This document shows positions 1 through 9,266 of a stretch of 53,150 nt of DNA, in pieces. The DNA comes from an uncultured Gammaproteobacteria bacterium (GTDB taxonomy: Bacteria; Pseudomonadota; Gammaproteobacteria; Arenicellales; JAANXG01). Under the pieces are notes generated by a model, which did not search any database, had not been told where the DNA came from, and was given only the letters and a program-made list of their open reading frames with translations. Made by a program: the position numbers and the translations under genes. The first letter of the stretch is position 1, and every line of letters begins with the position of its first letter. The stretch is from the NCBI GenBank assembly GCA_947258975.1, contig CAMYKK010000026.1:1-53150 (forward strand), written 5' to 3'.

Positions 1-81
1 CGCTTCAACCTGCTCCACCGCTCGTATGCGGATCGCCTCAAGTGTCTTATGATCTAGTTTCCTGCCATCGTTCTTTCGCAT
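1..81 (-). CDS. IS630-family transposase, N-terminus (runs off window)
   Basis: Reading leftward from the ATG at 81, 27 codons stay open to the window edge and give MRKNDGRKLDHKTLEAIRIR followed by AVEQVEA. This closely matches the start of the N-terminal helix-turn-helix of IS630/Tc1-mariner type transposases, whose DNA-binding domain typically continues with a GESPEVV-like segment. The DDE catalytic domain lies outside the window, so intactness cannot be judged. The element sits directly beyond the truncated end of the neighbouring hydrolase gene, which fits an insertion there. The family call rests on sequence pattern alone. Confidence 0.7.
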   Translation of the reverse strand, partial: MRKNDGRKLDHKTLEAIRIRAVEQVEA

Positions 82-111
82 GGCAGCATTATATCAATGC
101 TCGCTTACTTA
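1..111 (-). mobile_element. End of an IS630-like insertion sequence
   Basis: The stretch between the transposase start (81) and the hydrolase stop (109-111) is AT-rich and would contain the element's terminal inverted repeat. IS630 elements duplicate a TA target. TA dinucleotides occur at the hydrolase stop, but the exact boundary cannot be fixed without the other end of the element. Confidence 0.45.
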
Positions 112-840
112 TGCACTGCTTAGTAACAGAATATTGCTGCAATCATCTGGTAAATTTTCGATCGGGTCGTATTCGATGGGGCAACCATAATCAGACAAAC
201 GACTGGGTGTAGAATCAATAATGATCTTATCCAGTTGCATGTCGGCGTTCAGCGCATTCAGAAGGAAAACACCGCCAAGCGACATTGCATAAACAAGGCG
301 CTTTTCATAAGCCTGTGCGATGAGACTCGTCAGTATTTCCTTTATATCATTGACGATGGCCTTTAGCCGCCGTTTACCGTTCGAGCGACCATAACCGCGG
401 TAGTCGTAGATATATACATCGTAACCGAGATGTGCATAAGCACGATATTCGCCAAGTATCTGATCGGCGAGAATAGCATTACCCTGCATCACTAGCAGAA
501 ATCCTCTTGCAGGCTCTGTTTGCTCTGGAAAAGTCTTGTTTGCGCGTAGCTTATAGCCGCGTAGTCTTCTACCGTCTTGCGTCGTAAATGATAGATCTAC
601 GACGCCTCCCAATCCTGACAATCGTTTGCTGTTTGGCCTACCGGCTGCGGTGCTCCAGAGCCAAAAATAAATAGGTTCCTTTATTCCACACACACTTTGT
701 TCCAACTTCATAGGCATAGCCGATTTGGCAGCGATTGCAGTGCTAGCGACAAGACAAAGCAATAATGAGATTACATATTTCTTCCAACCCACGTTTCTAA
801 TTACTATGTCCAGGGTTGGGTAGACCATTGTTATTGGCAT
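109..840 (-). CDS. Secreted alpha/beta hydrolase, C-terminally truncated
   Basis: This 243-residue protein has an N-terminal hydrophobic signal (KKYVISLLLCLVASTAIA). An alpha/beta-hydrolase core follows: an MQGNA oxyanion-type turn near residue 119, a YDYRGYGRSNG stretch near 146, and a nucleophile elbow AMSLGG with Ser187. The chain ends at SNILLLSSA, the strand that normally leads into the catalytic acid, so the acid and the catalytic His are missing. The family usually runs another 60 or more residues. The truncation lies beside an IS630-type element, so the gene is probably inactivated by insertion. An alternative GTG start at 792 would give a more typical signal peptide. Substrate unknown. 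Confidence 0.65.
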   Translation of the reverse strand: MPITMVYPTLDIVIRNVGWKKYVISLLLCLVASTAIAAKSAMPMKLEQSVCGIKEPIYFWLWSTAAGRPNSKRLSGLGGVVDLSFTTQDGRRLRGYKLRANKTFPEQTEPARGFLLVMQGNAILADQILGEYRAYAHLGYDVYIYDYRGYGRSNGKRRLKAIVNDIKEILTSLIAQAYEKRLVYAMSLGGVFLLNALNADMQLDKIIIDSTPSRLSDYGCPIEYDPIENLPDDCSNILLLSSA

Positions 841-944
841 TCACAATATGACCACTTTTAGCACAAAAAGGAGCTGGTTGTTGTGCCCTGTCTAATCGAA
901 AATCAAGCAAGTTGTGAAGTTCAGGATGCGGTCTTAACGGGACA

Positions 945-1143
945 TGTGCCTTTGGCATTGTCTTCGCCATCGACTCGGTGGTGCACTCCTACCTGATTCT
1001 GGCGTATTCGCAATCACCACAAGGTGGCGATCCATGTTGGCTTCTATTATATGGCGAACGCAGGCGGACGCCTGACCGGCGCCGCGCTGTCTGGTTGGCT
1101 TGTCAACACCACGGGCTTGCAGGTTGTTGATGTATACGGTACG
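945..1143 (+). pseudogene. Remnant of an ArsJ-like MFS transporter
   Basis: Two overlapping reading frames together give a recognisable transporter piece. From 945 the frame reads CAFGIVFAIDSVVHSYLILA. After a frameshift near 1018-1022 the next frame reads HVGFYYMANAGGRLTGAALS followed by GWLVNTTGLQ. This order (SVHSYLILAYS, then VGFYYMANAGGRL) is typical of a late transmembrane region of MFS transporters of the ArsJ (organoarsenical efflux) type. There is no upstream start or full-length frame, so only a decayed fragment remains. The ArsJ assignment comes from remembered motifs and was not tested by search. Confidence 0.55.
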
Positions 1144-1253
1144 GAAATCACTTTCCTGTCGCACACGGGCTGACTTGTATAATTCTACTGGCTATTCGTT
1201 ATTGGCTTCCTTAATCTTCGCCACATGGGCAATGTGATGTCGATCGACCGCCG

Positions 1254-1925
1254 ATGAGAACGGGACTTGTATCCGCCTTCATCGTATTGCTGTCAGGGTT
1301 AGTGCTTGCCTGCGCATCGCCACCCAGGGATCTGTTTCCGCCCGGTCCTAATACACCCGTTAAATCAATCTACCTGGTCAGCCATGGTTGGCACGCCGGA
1401 ATAGTGGTCAAACGCGCGGATATTCCGCGTGGGATCTGGCCCCAGCACAACGATTTCCCCGAGGCGGAACACCTGGAGGTGGGCTGGGGAGACAAGGACT
1501 ATTACATGACACCGACACCACATCTGGGGATTACGCTCAAGGCCGGATTGTTGCCGACGGCCAGTGTGCTGCACATCGTTGGTTTCAGGGGTTCGGTTAC
1601 GCGCTATTTCCCACATAGCGAAGTGATTCGCATTGATCTCTCCGAGGCAGGTTTCAAACGGCTATGTACCTATCTCGAGAACAGCTATGCTCGCGATGAC
1701 GCCGGTCTGAGCCAGCCGCTCGGCCCGTCTCTGTATGGTGAGGGGCGTTTTTACCTGTCAAGAGAAAGTTATCATGCCTTCAATACCTGCAATGTTTGGA
1801 CCGCCAGGGCGTTGCGGGACGCCGGCTGTCCGATTACTCCGGCTGCAACGCTCACGGTCGACACGCTCATGACCCGCGCGGCGACATTGGGTACCGTGAT
1901 TCAGAGCGCGCCTTCTATGCCGTAG
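1254..1925 (+). CDS. DUF2459 (TIGR02117-like) lipoprotein
   Basis: This 223-residue protein begins MRTGLVSAFIVLLSGLVLAC, a lipoprotein signal with Cys20-21 in a lipobox (LVLAC), so it is probably membrane-anchored in the periplasm. The body has the features of DUF2459/TIGR02117 proteins: SIYLVSHGWHAGIVV near residue 40, VGWGDKDYYM near 77, and a conserved FNTCNVWTARALRDAG near 178. The Cys in that last motif and the His of HGWH recall the NlpC/P60-like papain fold, but no activity is established for the family. The length is normal. Neighbours are decayed genes, so context gives no clue to function. Confidence 0.8.
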   Translation: MRTGLVSAFIVLLSGLVLACASPPRDLFPPGPNTPVKSIYLVSHGWHAGIVVKRADIPRGIWPQHNDFPEAEHLEVGWGDKDYYMTPTPHLGITLKAGLLPTASVLHIVGFRGSVTRYFPHSEVIRIDLSEAGFKRLCTYLENSYARDDAGLSQPLGPSLYGEGRFYLSRESYHAFNTCNVWTARALRDAGCPITPAATLTVDTLMTRAATLGTVIQSAPSMP

Positions 1926-2196
1926 CATCAACTGACTCGCTTCATCTTGCGCGCCATCGACATACTGTTCAGGTATGACATACGTATGATCCCGGATACG
2001 CCGCTACCGGCGGTACAGCAGAATATGTTTGTGGCGAATCCGGCGGATGTGGAGCGTATTCGCGAGTTGTCGCGGCGAGGATTTGAGGACTCGGCTGGAT
2101 AGTCAACTTGAGTCCGAAAAGACTCAAACCGGCCAGTTCCGGGTATTCGAACATATTGAAATTATGACCTTCGAACGGCCGGTGTATCACTCGTAG
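1926..2196 (+). pseudogene. Decayed reading frame, unrecognised
   Basis: In frame directly after the DUF2459 stop, codons stay open to a stop at 2100-2102 and contain a plausible protein segment (ATG at 1986, VANPADVERIRELSRRG). A neighbouring frame then continues with GEDLRTRLDSQLESEKTQTG and FRVFEHIEIMTFERPVYHS up to a stop at 2194-2196. The two pieces join naturally near 2070-2080, as expected for one frameshifted gene. I do not recognise the family. It may instead be two chance frames. Confidence 0.3.
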
Positions 2197-2268
2197 CCGA
2201 CCTTCCGGGTTCTAGGAGATCGGCGGCATCGTCCAAGGATTCAATCAAGTACGAACGGTTTACGGTGT

Positions 2269-4464
2269 TTACGGTGACGGAATCGGCGCCGTTGGGTCCT
2301 GGGAAATCACCTTGATCTTGCCGGTGCGATCGACACTGAACTGCTGAAAGTTCACCGCCGGCGAGATCATCAGCAGATCGCCACCGGCATCCACCGCCGC
2401 CGGGGCAATAACGGTGATCGAGTTGGTCGCCGCACAGGTCATGGTCGCGGCAATGGTCACATTGAGCGTGGCGTCGGGGCTCACACAACTGGCCAGGACA
2501 TTGCCGGTGTCGTCGGGGTCCCGATCCAGGCCATCCACAATGCCGTCGTCGTCGCTGTCCGGGTCGAACGGGTCGCCGCCCACGCCCGCTTCGTCCCCAT
2601 CCAGCAGCCCGTCGTTGTCGTCGTCGTCGTCGGAGCCGTTGAGAGTGCCGTCTCCGTCGGAGTCTAGCAGCGCCGCGGCCAAAACACTGTCGATGCGGCC
2701 TTCGCCGTATACGTTGTCGCGACCTGGGGCGCCCAGATCAACGGTGCCGCCAAGCAAAGCGGCCCGAATCTGGGACGGCGTCGCGTGTGGCATGGCCTGC
2801 ATCAGCAATGCAGCGATGCCCGCGACATGGGATGCAGCTGCGGATGTGCCAAAGAATGTGCTTACGAATCCGCCGACCCCGGTCACGGCCACGCCGTCCA
2901 CGGCAACGAGATCGGGTTTAGCGCGCGACTGGAACGACGGGAAGTAGACGTTCGATGACCCCCAGGCGCTGAACCACTCGATATCATCGTTCCCCGGGTC
3001 GGAGACGTCTATGGCGCCGGTGGCCACCGCCCCCGGGACGGCCGGGTGGCCGAAGACGCTGCCTTGGGGGTCATTGTAGGCTACGAGCGAGGAGCCCGCG
3101 TTGGTCCGCACGAAGATCTCGAGCTCCCTGGATCCGCCACTGAAACGGTTGACGTAAAACAACGCCCAGACAGGATCCGCGAATGGATTGCAGATACCGG
3201 TCGCCTCGAATGGGTCCTGGGTGCCGTTCTGAACATCGTCGGAAGCCAAAGTGCCGAGATAGTCGTTCGTGTTGACATCGTATATGTCGACGTAGAGGTC
3301 GTAGTCGTTGGATGACCCGCCGAAGGGATCGTTCCATTGCAGGAAGGCATACGCCAAGCCATACTGCTCCGCATACACCGGCAGCGCCCAGTCTGGTGAT
3401 CCGCCGGCGCGCGCGCCGAAGTCATGCAAATTCACGCTTGAGTCCGATGGATCGACATCCAGATACGTCGCTTCGTTGTGATTCAGGGCGCTGTTGCCAG
3501 CCGCCGAGACATAAACAACTTGCCCCAGTACCGCCGCCACGGCGTCGGCAATATCGCCGTCTTCGAAATACGGCTCGCCGAAAAATGCGAGGTCATCGGC
3601 GACGATGTGGGCGCCGAAGCTGTTGACTAGGTCGGAGATGCGCTGAATGAACTCGAGACTCGTCGACGCCGCGCCGACGGCAATCGCGGCACCCGGCGCG
3701 ATATCGTGGATGATCTCCGCCAAGGCGGTTCCCTCGTTGCAGTCTCTCTCCGGTAGGCAGTTCGTCGGGTCCGCCGGTTCCTTAGTGCAGCTGCCGAATT
3801 CCGTGATGCCGGCGGCGGGCAGATCGCCGAGAGCCTGGGAATCTGGCCAGTCGTTCGCGCCGTCGGAAATGATCCCAACCTTGACCCCCGAACCGTCGAC
3901 ACCCAGCATGCGCAGCTCTCCCGCCCGCAGTACGGCATCGCCCTCGGTCGTCGCGCTGCCGGTGCGCGGTCTTCCGTAGGAGGGCAGCTCGACCTTTAAA
4001 ACGAAATCCTCGGCGGCAAGTTCCTCCACCCGGTCTATGGGCACCCAGGCCTGGACGATGCGCAGGCCATAGTTGACGAGCTCGACGCGCGCTTCGAACC
4101 CCCTCAACCGCTGAATGGCTGTGTCGTCCGTCGACTCCAGCCTGATATAGACCTGTACGTACCCGTCGGCATCAAATTTCGTCGCCGTGTCGTTGAAGCG
4201 CTCGATATTGCGCGCACGCGCATTGGCGCGGTCAAGGCCCGCCGCCCTGACTCGATCGAGCGCCCGCTTGAGACGACTCCCGATGCCGCTGTCCCTTTGC
4301 GCGATGACAGCGTTCCGTTTCTCATTCATAGTCCAAACAGGGGTCACCGAAGGGATGCGATACTGCGGCGGCGAGCCGAGTGGGAAGTCCGGAGGCTTAC
4401 CGGTAATGGGAGCGGCTTCACCTGCCTGCCATACGGATGCGGCGAGCAAGCACGTTACGCTCAT
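2269..4464 (-). CDS. Secreted subtilisin-like (S8) peptidase with TSP3 repeats
   Basis: The S8-family serine peptidase triad is visible when numbered from the ATG at 4464: Asp201 in VKVGIISDGAND, His253 in IIHDIAPGA and Ser541 in FFGTSAAASHVAG. The ATG start gives a short signal peptide ending near GEAAP; the open frame extends upstream to a TTG at 4668, so the start is uncertain. After the catalytic domain come calcium-binding thrombospondin type 3 repeats rich in Asp (DSDGDGTLNGSDDDDDNDG). A last segment of about 70 residues starts at SCVSPDATLN. That last segment resembles the C-termini of the proteins at 44063 and 45842. The protein is probably extracellular; substrate unknown. Confidence 0.85.
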   Translation of the reverse strand: MSVTCLLAASVWQAGEAAPITGKPPDFPLGSPPQYRIPSVTPVWTMNEKRNAVIAQRDSGIGSRLKRALDRVRAAGLDRANARARNIERFNDTATKFDADGYVQVYIRLESTDDTAIQRLRGFEARVELVNYGLRIVQAWVPIDRVEELAAEDFVLKVELPSYGRPRTGSATTEGDAVLRAGELRMLGVDGSGVKVGIISDGANDWPDSQALGDLPAAGITEFGSCTKEPADPTNCLPERDCNEGTALAEIIHDIAPGAAIAVGAASTSLEFIQRISDLVNSFGAHIVADDLAFFGEPYFEDGDIADAVAAVLGQVVYVSAAGNSALNHNEATYLDVDPSDSSVNLHDFGARAGGSPDWALPVYAEQYGLAYAFLQWNDPFGGSSNDYDLYVDIYDVNTNDYLGTLASDDVQNGTQDPFEATGICNPFADPVWALFYVNRFSGGSRELEIFVRTNAGSSLVAYNDPQGSVFGHPAVPGAVATGAIDVSDPGNDDIEWFSAWGSSNVYFPSFQSRAKPDLVAVDGVAVTGVGGFVSTFFGTSAAASHVAGIAALLMQAMPHATPSQIRAALLGGTVDLGAPGRDNVYGEGRIDSVLAAALLDSDGDGTLNGSDDDDDNDGLLDGDEAGVGGDPFDPDSDDDGIVDGLDRDPDDTGNVLASCVSPDATLNVTIAATMTCAATNSITVIAPAAVDAGGDLLMISPAVNFQQFSVDRTGKIKVISQDPTAPIPSP

Positions 4465-5270
4465 AGGGCGGCAAACTATGGGCTTGCGCCGTTGCCGTGG
4501 TCGGTTAGTCCCGTTGCACAATTTGTGAGTAACGAACGTAGCAGCTTTACGTTGTCGATGCGAGCTAAGAATCGTGTTCAGAATCACGATGCATACGCCG
4601 TTTGTTTCGTTGACTGAATTATTGCTAACTTGGCCTATTCTTATACGTTCCCACGAATACTCATCCAATACAGTTGAATTGTCTGTTCTTAATCAATACG
4701 AATGCCTTGATCTAGGTCACCGGCAAGATAGATAGCGCCCGCGCTAATTCCAACTGAAGTGTCCTGGGTTTACCGGAGACTCCATTATTCATCGACAGGG
4801 TCAAATTCAGCAGGGTTAGGTGCGTTGCTGTCCCACAAAGAATGAAGGTCGACGCTACAACTCCTTTGGCTACAAGGCCTTGGCTGAAACCATAAGATAT
4901 AGAGATTTGAAATCAATCGCGCGACGATACCCACCAGAAGGATTCAACGACGTAGCGCAAAGACAACGAAAAACAATATGTTGTCGATCTTTTCCTCCGA
5001 GTGTTCATTATGGCTTTAGACGATAAACGAGTTTATGGGACAGTAGTGGATCAGGGGCGATTGATTTACGGTTTTCTCTGGTCCGGTCCTTCGTATAGAC
5101 CGGTCATACGGGTGTGATCAATGTGAACGGCGCCTTCACGGGTCGAAAGCGCTAGTTCCCTACATTGTGAAATTATGCTCCCGCTGTTTTGACTTCTATC
5201 GAAAACTCACGGCCAAAACCTGCCGTTCGCCAATCAGAATCGAACGGCTGGTTGATACGCTGCTTGGTTT
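4465..5270 (-). other. No gene recognised
   Basis: About 800 bases upstream of the peptidase. Both strands carry only short frames, the longest about 68 codons at 4820-5026 on the plus strand, with no recognisable family or good ribosome binding site. The promoter of the peptidase gene must lie in the left part. Confidence 0.5.
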
Positions 5271-6524
5271 CTAATGACTATTTAAACGATTATCTATACC
5301 AAACATTTTCTTTATAATCTGTTGCGCGAGATCGTCTTCTCCGACTTCGATCGCTTCATGAAGTATGGTGGCGTTATCAGCCAACCAGTCTGAAGTCTCT
5401 CGATCCGCACCATTATGGCGAAAATCGTTTTCATCTATCACGGAGCCGTCCGCAGTATTAATCAGTCGCGAGCGAGCGCCTATCACCAGACCGAATTGCT
5501 CAGAGCCACGGGTTCCATGCTCCATTAATCCGATCATTTGGAGTGTCACCTCTAAAACTGTATCAATCCCTTGATCGTGCACGTAACGATAATCGTTTTC
5601 CTCGCTGGCCCATACCACGCGCCTGACCGGATTACTCAGCTCGTCACTCACTGCTACGAACACGCGTTTTTCAATCTCGTATACAACATTCGATACCCGA
5701 ACATGTTTCTGTAAGGCTTTCTTAGCTTTTTTCGCACGCATCGTGTCCGCTACATGCTCAACTGTCTTACCTAGAAGTGCACCGGCATAAATCAATATGA
5801 TCGCCGCATCAGCAGGGGTACCCGTTGCCGGTAAGTCAACGCTATACCCACCGCGCGAATTGACCACTCTAGAAGCTAACACCTCAGTCTCAGAGGCCGC
5901 AGGAGGAGCCACGATCCCTAATGTTCCAAATCGACTTTGAGCGGAAGCTCGCAGCCACTTTTCAGCTTGTACCGAATCTTGAACAACCCCTAGTCCAACT
6001 TGATATCTCTTCCCTAGTTCGTATTGTTTCTCCCACTCCCCTTGCTCCGCTGCTTGAATCAAGCGGTCAATCCTTGGCTTGTTTTCCTCAAGCCATTTTC
6101 CGACCTCTTGTTTTTGCCTGTCGATTTCTTCTAGCTCAAGAAACTTATCCATAGCCTTCTTGTGACCCTGCCAAGCCGCTTTCCGGTACCACCTCTTTGA
6201 TTCTCCGTGATCTTTACCAACACCCCGACCCTCCCCGTACAACTCTGCAAGTTGGTACTGCGCATCCGGGTGACCAGCTTCCGCCGATTTACGCCACCAA
6301 TGCACTGCTTTTTCCATATCTCGACCTACAGTATTCTTTTCGTAATACCCCTCGTCGTAGATATGGCCAAGCATGTATTGAGCTTTCACATCTCCCTGCT
6401 CAGCACTTTGGACGATCGAAGCTGGAGGCGCCACAGGTCCCATCGACGTGGACGCGCAACCTAGCACCGCCATAGCGGATGTCAGGGAAAGGACCGATAA
6501 CCTTGTCAGGTTGCGCTGGATCAT
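5271..6524 (-). CDS. Sel1-repeat lipoprotein
   Basis: The start is set at the ATG at 6524 (MIQRNLTRL), preceded by GGAGG at a good distance; an upstream in-frame ATG at 6539 is less likely. The signal ends in the lipobox AVLGC. Two clear Sel1 (TPR-like) repeats follow: AEQGDVKAQYMLGHIYDEG and AEAGHPDAQYQLAELYGEG; a third occurs near residue 165 (AEQGEWEKQYELGKRYQVG). The C-terminal 200 residues are a separate domain with no match I recognise; they contain a hydrophobic stretch (AAIILIYAGALLG) and a region concerned with VSNVVYEIEKRVFVAVSDEL. Sel1 repeats act as protein-protein scaffolds. The partner is unknown. Confidence 0.75.
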   Translation of the reverse strand: MIQRNLTRLSVLSLTSAMAVLGCASTSMGPVAPPASIVQSAEQGDVKAQYMLGHIYDEGYYEKNTVGRDMEKAVHWWRKSAEAGHPDAQYQLAELYGEGRGVGKDHGESKRWYRKAAWQGHKKAMDKFLELEEIDRQKQEVGKWLEENKPRIDRLIQAAEQGEWEKQYELGKRYQVGLGVVQDSVQAEKWLRASAQSRFGTLGIVAPPAASETEVLASRVVNSRGGYSVDLPATGTPADAAIILIYAGALLGKTVEHVADTMRAKKAKKALQKHVRVSNVVYEIEKRVFVAVSDELSNPVRRVVWASEENDYRYVHDQGIDTVLEVTLQMIGLMEHGTRGSEQFGLVIGARSRLINTADGSVIDENDFRHNGADRETSDWLADNATILHEAIEVGEDDLAQQIIKKMFGIDNRLNSH

Positions 6525-7398
6525 CGGAATGTCCTCCATTCAGCTATCTCGTGTACCCGTCTTTAAATCCACAAACCGTGCCACCTCGAATGTAGTTCGG
6601 CATCCCGTGGCATATCAAGGCGTTACAAAGACATCCAAACAGAGCGCGAAATCGCGTCCGTATGAAATGTGTGGTCTGTGGGGGAAATAAGGCGTGAGGG
6701 CCAGCGGTGCGCTGTTGGTTCCCGAGCCAAACGACTGCGCGGCGGTAACAAGTCTGTCGGCCTGCTTGAGGTATGGGATCCATCTCTGGATGCTCCCTAT
6801 CACGAACCCAATATTTTAAGATCACGACGATAGGCCTCTGGATACGTCACCTGCAACCTAGCGTCATGGTGGGTAATTAAGGCCGTGCCTACGGTCAGCG
6901 AGTTCGCCTACCGCGGTTGGCCTAAGGGAGCATTCTGTTTTTTCACCGATCGTCAAATCGAGAATAGAACCGGACGTTCAAGTGGTGAGAGTCAAATACC
7001 CGCTGTGGGTCGTAAGCACCAGTTCGTCCAGATTCTGCGAACGTCGGCAACGAGTACAGCCTGTGTGAAAACGTTGAATCAAAATTGTTGGTGGGATTGG
7101 TGATTTCTTTTGTTTGATTACCACGCCATAAGTGGACCTTCGGTGGTTAGAGTTGTGTCTGCTGATGAACGAAGTGCAGTGCTGTCCCAACAGCCTCTTA
7201 ATTTTTCGCGTTTTCACACTCATGCACCGGCCCTTCATAAGGTCAAAGTTTCGATGTGTTCGAATGCCCGGAACTGACCGACTCCTGTCCTATGTGTCGG
7301 ACAAAAATAAAGTAGATTGCTTACGGATTGAATATCAGCTTTCGCTTACGATGCGGCCCAACGAATGGGCTTGATCAAATTCGATTACTTTAACACTA
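6525..7398 (+). other. No gene recognised
   Basis: About 870 bases with only short open frames on both strands (up to about 93 codons), none with a family signature or good start context. No tRNA-like T-loop or repeat family seen. This may be decayed sequence upstream of the Sel1 gene and downstream of the toxin-antitoxin pair. Confidence 0.45.
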
Positions 7399-7689
7399 TC
7401 AACTTGCTGTCCGCAGCCGTGGCACCCGCTCGTGCGCATTCCTGGCGTGCCACAAGTCCCAATCTCGCTGCAGGTTCAGCCAGAACTCCGGACCGGTTCC
7501 AAGAGCTTCCCCAAATGCCAAGGCCGAATCCGCGCTGACATTGCGCCGGCCGTTAACAATCTCATTGAGTCGCGCATAGGTCCAGCGCAGGTGATGGGCG
7601 AACTGTTTTTGGCTCATTTCCAGTGGTTCGAGAAACTCTTTCAAGAGCATCTCGCCTGGGTGTGTGGGTGGTCGGTTTTTCGGAAGCAT
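7399..7689 (-). CDS. higA: HigA-family antitoxin
   Basis: This 96-residue protein has the HigA signature: an N-terminal PTHPGEMLLKEFLEPLEMSQ segment, an XRE-type helix-turn-helix with LNEIVNGRRNVSADSALA, and FGEALGTGPEFWLNLQRDWD. HigA antitoxins bind and neutralise HigB and repress their own operon. It lies 6 bases downstream of the toxin gene on the same strand, the usual toxin-first order of higBA. Full length for the family. Confidence 0.92.
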   Translation of the reverse strand: MLPKNRPPTHPGEMLLKEFLEPLEMSQKQFAHHLRWTYARLNEIVNGRRNVSADSALAFGEALGTGPEFWLNLQRDWDLWHARNAHERVPRLRTAS

Positions 7690-7695
7690 ATTTAG

Positions 7696-7989
7696 TTACC
7701 TGTGATAATCCACGATTTCCACATCTACGGCGTCGCTGCCTTCCCAACGAAATACGATGCGCCATTGATCGTTGATCCGCAGGCTCCGGTATCCAGCCCA
7801 GTCGCCACGCAGTTTCTCGAGGCGATTGCTCGGCGGAGTGCGGAGGAGCTCGAGGGTAGGGGCCGCGTTGATCTGGTCGAGTAAGCGGATGGCTTTGCCG
7901 TGCAGCTCGCGAGGAACACTTCGAGCGTGACGACTGTTCATGCCGTCGTATATATCCTGGGTTGCCTTACCCGCGATGTTCCTGATCAT
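7696..7989 (-). CDS. higB: HigB/RelE-type toxin
   Basis: This 97-residue protein is of the RelE/ParE superfamily, HigB branch (plasmid maintenance killer protein). Characteristic segments are RLLDQINAAPTLELLRTPPS, RLEKLRGDWAGYRSLRINDQ and WRIVFRW, then VEIVDYHR at the C-terminus. HigB toxins are ribosome-dependent mRNA endonucleases. The terminal YH and the Arg residues of the WRIVF strand fit an active toxin, though activity is inferred. The gene is first in the operon, and a palindromic operator overlaps its ATG. Confidence 0.92.
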   Translation of the reverse strand: MIRNIAGKATQDIYDGMNSRHARSVPRELHGKAIRLLDQINAAPTLELLRTPPSNRLEKLRGDWAGYRSLRINDQWRIVFRWEGSDAVDVEIVDYHR

Positions 7990-8018
7990 ATATGATAATT
8001 ATATCGTATATCGATATA
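7988..8018 (-). promoter_or_regulatory. Palindromic operator of higBA
   Basis: Positions 7988-8011 form a 24-base imperfect palindrome centred at 7999/8000 (arms ATATATGATA and TATCGTATAT, one arm mismatch plus a two-pair mismatched centre). It is followed by an exact 12-base palindrome TATATCGATATA at 8007-8018. The sites overlap the higB start codon and the AT-rich region immediately upstream. Binding by HigA or the HigBA complex is inferred from family behaviour. Confidence 0.55.
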
Positions 8019-8403
8019 TAGAACAATTCGTGTGCCAGATTTGTGCCAACGCGGCGACCGTGTGCGCCCGTTTTCCGCCAATTATGTGGTGGTTTCGAAA
8101 TGGCAAGCGTTAGAAGTGATTGAATTACTAAACAATTAATAATGGCAGCTCTGTCTTTTAATCAGGTGGTCGCAGGCTAGAGGTCTCTCCCGCACGTCCT
8201 ATGCTCCGCAGCACTTGTGTGTCCTACACATCGGCGGCTCCCGCGCAGCGGGAGATAGAAGCGGTGTGTCTACTGCAGCAGCGCAAGTGAAAACGCGGTC
8301 GAACATCCCAGAATGTAGAGATCCGATGTCGCGTGTGGACCCACGCTGCGGAACTTAACGAGGTGTCGCCGGTCCGTTTCACTTTATCTTTGTTAACCCG
8401 CAG
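8019..8403 (+). other. No gene recognised
   Basis: About 385 bases between the divergent higBA operon and the DUF547 gene. No open frame or repeat I can support; it should contain promoters for both flanking units. Confidence 0.45.
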
Positions 8404-9240
8404 ATGGAAAGAACGATCCTTTGCACATTGTTCTGTGTACCGTTGTTGTACGGTTTTTCCTTGGAATCGCTGTTTGCCCCCAAAGCCAGGATTTGGGAGG
8501 TGTGGTTGACGCATGCGGAACCAGCCAGGCAGCGAGTGGATCACACTGCCTGGGATCGGATACTCGAACGCTATGTTGTCCCCGACGAGAGTGGCATTAA
8601 CCGTTTTAACTATCGCGGTGTCACTCCGGAGGACCAGAAGGCGCTGGATTCCTACCTGGGAAGATTACAAAAGCTGAAAGTGAGCGGCTTGGCGCGCCGC
8701 CAGCAATTAGCGTACTGGATCAATCTGTATAACGCGAAAACCGTGCACATCGTTCTGAACCACTATCCCGTGACGAGTATACGCAAGATTCATTTGGGAC
8801 GATTTCTCAAACGGGGGCCGTGGAAGGCGCGGGTGCTAAAAGTAGAAGACAAACCACTCAGTCTGAATGACATCGAGCACCGCATCCTGCGACCTATCTG
8901 GCGGGATCCTCGCATTCACTACGCGCTTAACTGCGCTTCGCTAGGATGCCCCAACCTCCAACGCGAGTCTTTCACCGCAGAAAACAGCGAAGCATTACTC
9001 AACCGGGGTGCGAAGGCATACGTTAACCATCCACGCGGCGTGGCTTTCAAGGAAGATGGCAGTCTCCGCTTATCCAGCGTATACAACTGGTTTAGATCGG
9101 ATTTCGGCGCTTCCCAAGCGGCGGTCATCGAGCACCTGAAACAATATGCGGAACCGGCGCTGAAACAACGCCTCGGCAACGCTCGCGTGGTCAGCGAGTA
9201 TGACTACGACTGGTCGTTGAACGATACCGGATCCGGTTAA
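8404..9240 (+). CDS. DUF547 domain protein
   Basis: This 278-residue protein has an N-terminal hydrophobic signal (ILCTLFCVPLLYGFSLESLF) and is probably periplasmic. DUF547 features are clear: RQQLAYWINLYNAKTVHIVL near residue 100, the LSLNDIEHRILRP stretch near 157, and DPRIHYALNCASLGCPNL near 173, which carries the conserved Cys pair. The end, VVSEYDYDWSLND, is also typical. The family has no established reaction; a papain-like or metal-linked role has been suggested from its conserved Cys and His but not shown. Length is normal. Converges with the glycosyltransferase gene. Confidence 0.88.
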   Translation: MERTILCTLFCVPLLYGFSLESLFAPKARIWEVWLTHAEPARQRVDHTAWDRILERYVVPDESGINRFNYRGVTPEDQKALDSYLGRLQKLKVSGLARRQQLAYWINLYNAKTVHIVLNHYPVTSIRKIHLGRFLKRGPWKARVLKVEDKPLSLNDIEHRILRPIWRDPRIHYALNCASLGCPNLQRESFTAENSEALLNRGAKAYVNHPRGVAFKEDGSLRLSSVYNWFRSDFGASQAAVIEHLKQYAEPALKQRLGNARVVSEYDYDWSLNDTGSG

Positions 9241-9266
9241 CAGCTAGGTAATCGTGGCGGTGCGGG

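Noticed and set aside
4709..4722. FNR/ANR-like site TTGATCTAGGTCAC
   Set aside because: Only the left half fits the consensus TTGAT-N4-ATCAA well, and it is about 245 bases from the nearest start.
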